Shown one piece after another: positions 8,690-17,443 of a stretch of 23,000 nt of DNA. How positions within the stretch are numbered: position 1 is the first letter of the stretch; every line of letters begins with the position of its first letter. The notes beneath the pieces are model-generated. The model made no database searches. It saw only the letters and a list, made by a program, of their open reading frames with translations, and was not told the DNA's origin. This stretch comes from Owenia fusiformis (taxonomy: Eukaryota > Annelida > Polychaeta > Sabellida > Oweniidae): contig CAIIXF020000323.1 in the NCBI GenBank assembly GCA_903813345.2, positions 1-23,000 of the forward strand. Direction: 5' to 3'. A program made the position numbers and the translations under genes.

Positions 8690-11060
8690 CTGTTTCCTCC
8701 TGCTCATCCTGCAATTGTTTTGATGAGTTCAAATGATGAAACATATATTCCTGCATACGTTTTCACTTGTTGAGCACTTGTCAACATTACCATTAACTTA
8801 TTATTGAGGGGTTTAACAGGGGTCCACAAAAATTTTAAAATATTAGATTTTGATATTCTTGAAGTTTACAACGGATTATATACTTATGAATCGGATTTTG
8901 GGAAGATTATTAGCATGACATATTGATTTTATCTGTTTAATTGAAAATAAGATCGTCTGTCTGATTATATTTTGCATTCAAAATGATTAAAAATAATTGT
9001 TCCATTAAGTTCACTTTCTTTTAACATCATCTTGTTTTTTGTTCATCTGTCAATTGTTTTGATATATCTAAATGATAAAACATATATTCCTACATACGTT
9101 TTCACATGTTGAGCACTTGTCAACATTACCATTTACTTATTATTGAGGGTTTTGACAGGGGTCCACAAAAATAAAAAATATTAGATTTTGATATTCTTGA
9201 AGTTTACAACGGATGAATCAGTTTTTGGGAAACTTATCAGGATGACCTATTGACTTTATCTGTTTAATTGAAAATAAGATTGTTTGTCTGATTATATTTT
9301 ACATTCAAAATGATTAAAAATAATGGTTCCATTTAGTTCACTTTCTTTTAACATCATCTTGTTTTTTGTTGATCCGCCAATTGTTTTGATATGTTTAAAT
9401 GATAAAACATATATTACTACATACATTTTCACCTGTTGAGGACCTGTCAACATTACCGTTTACTTATTATTGAGGGGTTTAACAGGGGTCAACAAAAATA
9501 TTAGATTTTGATATTTTTGAAGTTTACAACAGATTATCTACTCATTAATCGGCTTTTGGAAAGTTTATTATCCCATCGAACGAAGTTCAGTAGGGATAGA
9601 GTGAAGCCCTCCGTCCGTCAGTTAGTCAGACAGTCAGTCCATCCATCCGTCTGTCCGGAAGATAACTTGAATACTAGTACACAGATTTTCTTCATATTTG
9701 GTGGAAAGATGTATATTGGTGAATAGTTATACGCAAAAAAAATTTCAAGATGGCCGCCAGTTTAAAAATGGCGGGAATTTTTCGAAAAAATCTTATGTTT
9801 TTCATTTTAAACCAAAATAAGAAACATTATTATTTAAAATATTGGTAGTATATCAACGGTATCTATCTATTTCACATATATCCTGGATTTTTCACCCTGA
9901 CCCTCAGGGGCCGTAAATGGGGGGGGGGGGGGGTTGGGAAAACACACATTTGCATTAATTTTGAGATGTTTTTGAAGTGTAGCTTTATTATACTCAAATG
10001 AAAGGCAATTTAGAGTAGATTGCAAATATTGTAGCGTTTTTCTGATTCGGGCCTCAAAAAATTCAAAATGGCTGTCTAATGCGGGATTTTGCAATTATTT
10101 CTGATCTCTTAAAAGTATGGCTACATTATACTCAAATTGAAGGAATTTCAGAGTAGATAACAATGATGGCAGTGTTTTTCGGATTTGTGCCTCTGAAAAT
10201 TCAAAATATCCGACTAGAGCAGATATTCGACATTACTTAGAGTCATCTTTAAAGTATGGTTATAATGATCTAAAATATTTATTGAAGGAAAGAGTAGATG
10301 GTAAATATTACATTGTGACTGTACAGATTGATGATTTATATGGTGTTCGTTGGGCTACTCCGTGAAGTTGCCATTTTCTAATTAGTATGACGTATTGATC
10401 TTATCTGTTTAATTGAAAATAAAATCGTCTATCTGATTATATTGTGCATTCAATATGATTAAAAACAATGATTCCATTTACAGTTCATTTTCTTTTAACA
10501 TCATCTTGTTTTTTGTCCGGCAATTGTTTTGATGTTTAAATGATAAAACATATATTCCTATATACATTTTCACCTGTTGAGGACCTGTCAACATTACCGT
10601 TTCCTTATTATTGAGGGGTTTAACAGGGGTCAACAAAAATATTAGATTTTGATATTTTTGAAGTTTACAACAGATTATCTCCTCATTTATCGGCTTTTGC
10701 AAAGTTTATTAGTATGACATATTGATTTTATCTGTTTAATTGAAACTAAGATCGTCTGTCTGACTATATTTTGCATTCAAAATGATAAAAAATAATGGTT
10801 CCATTTAGTTCACTTTATTTTAACATCATCGTGTTTAATCGTTGATCCGCCAATTGTTAAATGACATGTTTAAATGATAAAACATATATTCCTACATACG
10901 TTTTCATCCGTTGAGGACCTGTCAACATTATCGTTTACTTATCATTGAGGGGTTTAACAGAGGTCCATAATAATAAAAAATATTAGATATTGACACTTTT
11001 GAAGTTTACAACGAATTATCTACTTATGAATCGGCTTTTGCATTCAAATTATAATCTAAG
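8690..11060 (+). repeat. Tandem array of a ~330-bp unit, about 4.6 copies, interrupted
   Basis: The word CAATTGTTTTGAT, or a variant, recurs at 8712, 9051, 9378, 10521 and 10851. The spacings are 339, 327, 1143 and 330; the long one is explained by the 810-bp insertion at 9571. Further landmarks of each unit are GTTGAG.ACTTGTCAACATTACC, TTGAGGGGTTTAACAGGGGTC, GAAGTTTACAACGGATTA and TAACATCATCTTG. The last copy lacks the segment between two TTTTGCA words and ends near 11060. No reading frame is maintained across the units. Confidence 0.85.
9571..10380 (+). mobile_element. 810-bp insertion with GTCC-rich head and ~125-bp internal repeats
   Basis: The insertion interrupts one 330-bp unit between TTTATTA and GTATGACGTATTGATC, with ATTA on both sides (9567-9570 and 10381-10384) as a probable target duplication. 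It starts TCCCATCGAACGAAG, followed by a run of GTCC/GTCAGTC words, then a run of 15 G at about 9919. The second half is three decaying ~125-bp units, each containing 'AGTATGG/AGTGTAGCT..TTATACTCAAAT.GAAGG..AGAGTAGAT'. There are no inverted termini and no coding capacity, so the class is unknown; SINE-like or Helitron-like are both possible. Confidence 0.6.
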
Positions 11061-11064
11061 ATGA

Positions 11065-11208
11065 ATTAAGAATGTATTCGCGCTATTTATAAAATTGGAT
11101 TTTAACATCAATAAAGCATATGATATGATGTGGGGTGAAAGGATATATGATTTTTGCGATACAGGCTATCTCTGCAAGCACATAACTTTAGTAATAGATT
11201 ATTTTATT
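11065..11208 (+). pseudogene. Possible LINE reverse-transcriptase fragment
   Basis: This 48-codon stretch, bounded by TGA and TAG TAG, reads ..FIKLDFNINKAYDMMW.. followed by a GERIYDF and LVIDYF pattern. The order LD-x3-KAYD-x2-W, then a basic/aromatic helix, is that of motif A in non-LTR reverse transcriptases. Only this piece is present and flanking frames are closed, so at most it is a decayed fragment. Chance similarity cannot be excluded at this length. Confidence 0.35.
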
Positions 11209-11411
11209 TAGTAGAAAATAGACTATCCCATGAGGCAATGCTAGAACCCGAACGCTCTATATTGAAATTAATAAATACCGCCTCGCCCAATATTTTTTTC
11301 TCAAATAGGTATTCTGCCATATCAAGCTCCTGATCATCCAGTATTTGTTTAATATTGCCTGCAGAAATGAGGTTATTAGTATTACCACAGTTAATGCCCA
11401 GGGCTGAAATA

Positions 11412-11598
11412 GTAAAAATTATATGCATTGAAAGATATGTCATTTCCCGGGGAAAATTGCCGGGCGTTAATGCATAATTGGCCCGCAACTATGGCCCGCC
11501 ACTATGACGTCACATATTGCTCAGATCGATAAAGTAACATAAATGCCTTCTAAACTAGCACTAATACCCCTATAACATTCCCGGCAAGGTGGTAATAA
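11412..11598 (-). repeat. Right arm of the large inverted repeat pair
   Basis: Read on the minus strand this starts TTATTACCACCTTGCCGGG and parallels 6657-6838 through GTGCTAGTTTAG, GAGCAATATGTGACGTCATAGTGGCGGGC and CCCGGCAATTTT. A 94-codon frame on the minus strand (11204-11488) starts within this arm, but it has no family resemblance and is not called. Confidence 0.65.
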
Positions 11599-11600
11599 TA

Positions 11601-12416
11601 GTAATTGATCTGAGTACTATCCACAAAAATATTCATCTTTTTGAATTTGACTTGAATTAAATCTTCAATAACTGAAAATCTGAACCATTTTAAGATATTC
11701 GAAAAATTCAGAAACTGCAAATAATTCAATTATAACTATTTAAAACAATTTAAATTGCTAGGATATGATAATAACCTTAAAAAGTAAACATTTGATTAGT
11801 TATACCAATCATTGTGATTTTAGAACCCAAATGTTATCTCGTTTTACAGTGTCAATTTTATAAATCTTCTTGCTGTCAACGTTTTTATAATACTCTACAC
11901 TTATTTAGTGCCTGTTTATAATGATACCGACATTATTGTAATATTGAAATCATATAAGTAATAAAGATCCCCAAATGGAGGTCAATTAAAAACATAAGGC
12001 TGTAACAATAAGTTTTAAAAAATTATACAGTGTTTGATGAGTTATACCCCCTACTGTGAATTTGGATTCCATTTTGATCTAACTTTTCAGTTGAAATTTT
12101 ACATTATGCTCTTGATATATAATAATTCATACTTTTTGCACTTATTTATTATATATTCACAAGAAATCTTTTAAAATGATTATTTCTAGTCACTAAAAAC
12201 GCCTAACACCCAAAGTCAGTAATAGGGACCAATTAGTTGTTCCATGCAAAATCTTAAAGTATATTACAATTTCGCAATGGTTATCATTGATTATATCAAG
12301 ATACATTCATAGTGTACACAGCACATCCGATTATATGGAGAAATGAGTCATGTTTTGTAATTATTTCAAATTGCACTTATGTGTGTATTAGATTTTATGT
12401 AACATTGCACTCATCA
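11601..12416. repeat. AT-rich region with a degenerate ~242-bp direct repeat
   Basis: The sequence around TTTGATTAGTTATACC..TTGTGATTTTAGAACCCAAATG (from 11791) is echoed by TTTGATGAGTTATACC..CTGTGAATTTGGATTCCATTTT (from 12033), and both are followed by a CTTATTTA-ending AT-rich tract. Divergence is high. Otherwise I see nothing here. Confidence 0.4.
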
Positions 12417-12421
12417 TTTAT

Positions 12422-13279
12422 CACCCTTGGCATACGCAGCTAACGAAAATTGACCGGTACGGGTCAAAAGCTGGACCGGTACGGGTTAACGGTTTTATTT
12501 GAATTTAAAATAGCCATAACTTGCTCAATATTGACTTCCTCGTGTCTAATTTGAAATATATGATGCCTCCCGATGCTTTTAAGTACCCCAATTTTTTACA
12601 GATTTTTAAACGGACCAAAACTCTCTAAATGCGCATTTATGCTCTTTTCTCTCGAGAACGACTATCTCATTTTCACGATAACTTTTATTTAGTACTTCTA
12701 ACATATAAGATCTATTTTTCCCCATCAAGGTATGATGTAAATGACATGATATTTACATCTTGTGAGTTTCAATGACCAGCGTTTGATTTTATAAAAAATG
12801 CCAAACTTTGTGACAAAGAATTTCATCAGCTAATTGCCCCGAACCGGTCCGTCTTCTCGCTGCAAGCAGGATGAAATTCTTTGTCACAAAGTTTGGCATT
12901 TTTTATAAAATCAAACGCGCGTCATTCAAACTCACAAGATGTAAATAGCATGTCATTTACATCATACCTTGATGGAGAAAAATATATCTTATATGTTAGA
13001 AGTACTAAATAAAAGTTATCGTGAAAATGAGACAGTCGTTCTCGAGAGAAAAGAGCATAAATGCGCATTTAGAGAGTTTTGGTCTGTTTAAAAATCTGTA
13101 AAAAATTGGGGTACTTAAAAGCATCGAGAGGCATCATAATTATATTTCAAATTAGACACGAGGAAGTCAATATTGAGCAAGTTATGGCTGTTTTAAATTC
13201 AAATACAACCGTTAACCCGTACCGGTCCAGCTTTTGACCCGTACCGGTCAATTTTCGTTAGCTGCGTATACCAAGGGTG
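12422..13279. mobile_element. 858-bp fold-back element, ~406-bp arms, TTTAT target duplication
   Basis: The left arm (12422-12827) starts CACCCTTGGCATACGCAGC, and the right arm (12870-13279) is its inverse with only scattered mismatches, ending GCTGCGTATACCAAGGGTG. The loop is 42 bases. TTTAT flanks it directly at 12417-12421 and 13280-13284. Each arm carries two direct copies of GACCGGTACGGGT near the outer end and a small palindrome, CTTTGTGACAAAG, near the loop. No coding frame is present. This is a fold-back type non-autonomous DNA element; the superfamily is not determined. Confidence 0.85.
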
Positions 13280-13284
13280 TTTAT

Positions 13285-14040
13285 GGTGGAATAAAAGATA
13301 AATAAACCCATAAACATAGAGTAATTCAATTTTACAACCCAATTGTTAAAGAGAGGGAAAGAGAGGGGGTCTCCTAAAAACACAATTAGAGTAACCCCCT
13401 GATTTTTTCGTGTTATTTGTTGTAATACAAGTTTGTTTATCAACTTATCAATTCTGAGGCTTGAATTAATTCGTTAACTGTATCAATTCGATGATTGTTC
13501 CTAGCCATGAATTTCCACTTACATCAATAGAAATTCAAATTAAATTTAAAAAGCCCGCTCAAATTTGTTCCAGTCTGATTGGCTTTTTACATTAGTAAAT
13601 TTTGGCTTAGAGAAGCCATATTTATTACTTCTAAGGGGTTACAATATAGATAAATCCCCCAAAAAACAAAACATTGTATTCTGTTTTCTACTTATTGCCT
13701 TCAATTCTGACAGTTGGTTGTTCTTTTGGTTGTCCTGTTGATATCCTCAATATATTGTTGCACTTTACCAGTGGAGAAGTAAAAATTCCAAGAAATTGTT
13801 TCTCTCTGAAAATCCAAATGTTATATTTGAGAAATGACCCAAACTTCTTTATGAGTAATATCTAGGAGTTTTACTGGATCAATTTTCTTAAGATTTCACC
13901 ATTTCGTACTTATTGGACAAGAGAAACCAATAGTAGGGTTCATCATTTTCAGAAACAAAGTTAAACTAGTTTTTAAATCACTTTAAAACAGACATTCTTT
14001 ATGCGGGTGAATTAAGGTAGCCTTCATAGCATTAGAGAAA
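13285..14040. other. AT-rich spacer, no feature seen
   Basis: There is no supported gene or bounded repeat. The short frames at 13258-13443 and 13674-13865 show no family character. Confidence 0.5.
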
Positions 14041-14044
14041 TCTA

Positions 14045-14090
14045 TGCTATGTTTATCTCAGAATGCCTGATACGGCAAGTAAACATAGCA
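14045..14090. repeat. Two-tier hairpin
   Basis: TGCTATGTTTA (14045-14055) pairs perfectly with TAAACATAGCA (14080-14090), and inside the loop TGCC pairs with GGCA. It is a compact 46-base stem-loop with no uracil-run terminator logic expected in this genome. Its role is unknown. Confidence 0.5.
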
Positions 14091-14131
14091 GTGGCTCTGG
14101 CTCAAGGGGTAATTAATCTTCTGAGCTTTTG

Positions 14132-15023
14132 CACGGGTTACTAGAGTATCCGCGTATATTGAGTATGACCGGTTCTAACCTTACGAGTGTGACCGTATTT
14201 CTGTTCCTATAAACAGACGAGGTGAGTACTTGCTTTTTATGAACACTTTCGAACGTTTTCTTTTTATCCTACTTGGTCAATGAATGATACTTGGTATACT
14301 TATAATGCCAGGCATATCACAAGGGGCCTTATCAAGAGAAAACGTATTAATATTAGATTGAAGCCGTAAAATCCTAGTTTCCAGCATCTTTGATCAGTTT
14401 TTGTGTAACACAACGCAACTCCGAAGAGGATGACACATCTTATGTATAATATATAGCTAGATCTACGAATTAGTCATGAATATTTTAAATAATTTAGCCT
14501 GCTCTGTCCAAATATGACACATCTTTGAATTTTTGAGAATACGAATGTCACTGGTGCCCCATTATTGGAGAATACGGTTGTGAAATGTCTTCCATGACAT
14601 TTCACAAGCGTATCCTCTGGGAAAAGATAAATCCTTCTCTTGCTCACTCTACGGGGGATCATATAAACTGAGATTTGGAGATCTTGTTCAGGTTAGCCAT
14701 AAAAAGGTTTGGGATTTGTTTTGTTCTACTGTGATATTAATGATTTGGCTCTAAGGCGAGAAATCTGTACTTTCTGATTGATATTCCATTATGAACAGTT
14801 ACATTGCTAAAATAGCTCATGTTTAACATTTTTTTGTTACATTACTATTAAATACAGCATAAACTATATTCAACAAACACAATTTCAAAAAGGATAATAT
14901 AGAAGTTAACCTTTATTTTCCATTTTTAAGCAGCCGTGCCTCTCATGACTTTCCAAAACAGGTCATATTCGTAGCCTAAGAACCGGTCATACTCCATATA
15001 CGTGGAAACTCTAGTAGCCCGTG
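14132..15023. mobile_element. 892-bp TIR element with TTTTG target duplication
   Basis: The left terminus CACGGGTTACTAGAGTATCC and right terminus (inverted) CACGGGCTACTAGAGTTTCC continue alike for about 63 bp through GAGTATGACCGGTTCT and stop at 14194 and 14961. The 5-bp word TTTTG flanks both ends (14127-14131 and 15024-15028). The interior has no transposase. Superfamilies with 5-bp duplications and CAC termini exist, but I do not assign one. Confidence 0.7.
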
Positions 15024-15028
15024 TTTTG

Positions 15029-15566
15029 ACATTAACAGATACATGGAGTCTCCTAGTGTGGGCAATGGAATCCTTCACAGGAAAAAATCCTTAAAACATA
15101 ATTGATGCAAAATTGAGAATGTGGAATAAAAGATTCATCATGTGTTCTTTGAAATAAAAGGAAGTAATGCGCTCGCCATTATGATCTCCCCATGAGAAAA
15201 TTAATTCATCTGATTTTTCAAAATGAGCATACTGCTTTTATTATTAAATTAACATGCAAACTAGTATCTTGTTTTCAGCACCTGTATTGATGTATTGGCC
15301 ACTTATGTATTAGGCTCATAATTCAATCATGAAGTGTAGAGGTGTAGATTCCAAACCAGGAAGTATTTTTGTGTCTATCAAAATCCATTTGCATCTTACG
15401 CATCTCTACATCTTATCGAAATATGATACTAAATAATGAAATATAATAGTATAATCTTTGGTTTTACAAAGTTTTATGATATTTGCTAAGTGTGAAAGTT
15501 GTTTTTGGAGAATTCTATAGCCATTTTGTAGGGGAAAAATGATGAAAAAATGTACAATCTTTTAAT
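15029..15566. other. Spacer, no feature seen
   Basis: AT-rich DNA without recognised genes or repeats. Confidence 0.45.
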
Positions 15567-15568
15567 TA

Positions 15569-15675
15569 AAGTATGACCTGAATCGATTGCAAACTTCCTA
15601 TTTGCACATTTGATGAGATGAACCATTTGTGTCATTGTGAAATTATTAAGTTTACAATGGATTCAGGTCATACTG
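15569..15675. mobile_element. 107-bp TA-flanked MITE (Tc1/mariner-like)
   Basis: The left end AAGTATGACCTGAATC.ATTGCAAACTT is matched inverted by CAGTATGACCTGAATC.ATTGTAAACTT at the right end. TA flanks both ends (15567-15568 and 15676-15677). Size, long inverted ends and TA flanks fit a Tc1/mariner-type MITE. Confidence 0.7.
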
Positions 15676-15677
15676 TA

Positions 15678-15771
15678 TTTTTGGTATTTCTGTGATAATC
15701 AATGGAATTCAATGGCCTCTGTTGAGATCTGATGACAACCTCATGTTAAGTCACACAGAAAAAAATGTGTA
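15678..15771. other. Short spacer before the satellite
   Basis: No feature recognised. Confidence 0.4.
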
Positions 15772-15889
15772 CGAATACAACGAATCCTGACGTCAGGATA
15801 CATACAGGATATGCACCCAGTGTGCCAAACCTGTATGAATCCTGATGCCTGGATACATACAGGATTGGCACCGAATGTACATATCCTGT
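15772..15889 (+). repeat. Left part of the 160-bp palindromic satellite, cut by the LTR element
   Basis: This partial unit carries GTGTGCCAAACCTGTATGAATCCTGATGCCTGGATACATACAGGATTGGCACC, the same block as in every unit of the array at 21433-22095. It also has a perfect 16-bp palindrome, ATCCTGACGTCAGGAT (15784-15799). It ends ..ATATCCTGT exactly at the LTR boundary; the array resumes after the element with CTGTACATATCCTG. Confidence 0.85.
15886..15889 (+). repeat. Target-site duplication CTGT (left copy)
   Basis: CTGT precedes the TGTTAC edge of the element and is repeated at 21433-21436 immediately after the GTAACA edge. A 4-bp duplication is within the Ty3/gypsy range. The host repeat is itself CTGT-rich, which slightly weakens it. 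Confidence 0.75.
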
Positions 15890-16773
15890 TGTTACGTTCG
15901 AAAATAACAGAAAGTAAAAACAGCAATTAAAATATGATAACAATATATTTATATTTTGAAAACTAAATAATATAACAATAATATAAAGGAGGTTTAATAC
16001 TTAAGTGATGTCCAATCAATGATACGGCTTATTCTTGATGTCGATAAATGTCATTGATGATCCTTGAGAATGTTCCAGATCACGAAATGATTCAATAATC
16101 GTTAATAGCTCTCCAATGTTTGTAATAATCCAATAATGTTTGTTGTAATCCTATAATGTTCGTATCCAATAATGTTTGATGATAATCCACAAATGTTTGA
16201 TGATAATCCACAAATGTTTATGATAATCCACGAATGTATATGATAATCCGTATATAGAGTGTGTTATAATATATGTCCATATAAAGTCCTCAGGTTGTAT
16301 GTTTGTAGTGTTATAAATGTTCCCACAGTATGTGTCTGTTATTTTCTGCTAAGAAGATGTCTTTTGATCAACTTTGAAATTCTGCTTTATTTAGTTCCTT
16401 TGAGATGTCCAGTTATGATGACTTAATTATCTGCTACTGAGTCCACTTTGCAGTTTTATTTATAGTGTGAAAGAATCATCTAGAAAGAATCTTCTGGAAC
16501 TGAGACTACTTGTTGAGTTTTGATTGGACATCTCCAGTCACATGATTAAATCTTAATGAATGGTTATATTTTCTAGAACTCTCTGGATGGTCAAGGGTTA
16601 ATGAATCATTCAGTTCAGTTTTGTTTACTAGATACAGTGTATAATGTCATTGTGACCTTGACCTAAGATCTCTAATAAAGAATAGCTCAACATATACTGT
16701 AAGCATAGATTACAAATTAAACTATAGGTGAATATAGTAGAATATAATATACATGTAGCTCACTACTGTAACA
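15890..16773 (-). repeat. 3' LTR (884 bp)
   Basis: On the plus strand it runs from TGTTACGTTCG to CTACTGTAACA, so the edges form the inverted repeat TGTTAC/GTAACA. By eye it is identical to the copy at 20549-21432. About 140 bp inside (16110-16250) consist of degenerate ~22-bp units of the type AATGTTTGATGATAATCCACA. On the coding strand, CTATAAATAAAACTGC at about 16450-16466 holds a TATA-like box overlapping an AATAAA. Confidence 0.97.
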
Positions 16774-16784
16774 CCTCCCTCCTT
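16774..16784 (-). promoter_or_regulatory. Polypurine tract
   Basis: On the element's coding strand the 11 bases AAGGAGGGAGG abut the 3' LTR directly. This is the expected place and composition for plus-strand DNA priming. Confidence 0.88.
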
Positions 16785-17443
16785 AAAGGAAAAGTTTTGA
16801 ATGCAATGAAAAACTTTTAACATAATATCTTGAGCAGTGAGCGTTGCAATTTTTAAAAGTGAGGTTGAGACTTACATAATATTTGTTTACAATAGTCTTT
16901 TTATGTGCAGTATGTTTACAAGTATATAATACTTTCTATCGTTACAGTGTGAGTACAATCTAATAACATATAATGTTCTTATAATTCCATACTACAATAA
17001 TATCTACATAAGTTATGCATTAAGTCATAAATACAATACATGCAATAGATCATATAACATGTACAATAGCATACATTTTTGAGTCTGACAAACACAAAAC
17101 TAGTACAATGTTTTAAATTATCACATGATCTTATGTAAGTATTTCTACTAGTACAATCTCATATTAGCCAGTGATTTTGTGACACTATTTAATGATCAAG
17201 TATAATTCTCACATGATATTTAATACAATCTTATAGTTCACATAATATCAATTTTACTATCTAGGCAATGTTTTTATATATTGTTAAAATAAAGTGACAG
17301 TTATCAGAAATATCGAATTTGCCTATCATATAATATAATATAATCTTCATGAGTTAATCACTATAATTTACAATATCTGACTCTTGAATAACATATAGTT
17401 GTCATTTACATACAAGTTTGGCCTATAAGCTAAGAGCACAAGC
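16785..17443 (-). other. 3' untranslated stretch of the LTR element
   Basis: About 660 bp of AT-rich DNA lie between the stop codon of the ORF and the polypurine tract. No frame resembles reverse transcriptase, RNase H or an envelope. It probably remains from the 3' region of the parent element after the pol deletion. Confidence 0.6.

Noticed and set aside
11204-11488. 94-codon minus-strand frame
   Set aside because: It starts inside the right inverted-repeat arm, shows no recognisable family and has no supporting gene signals.
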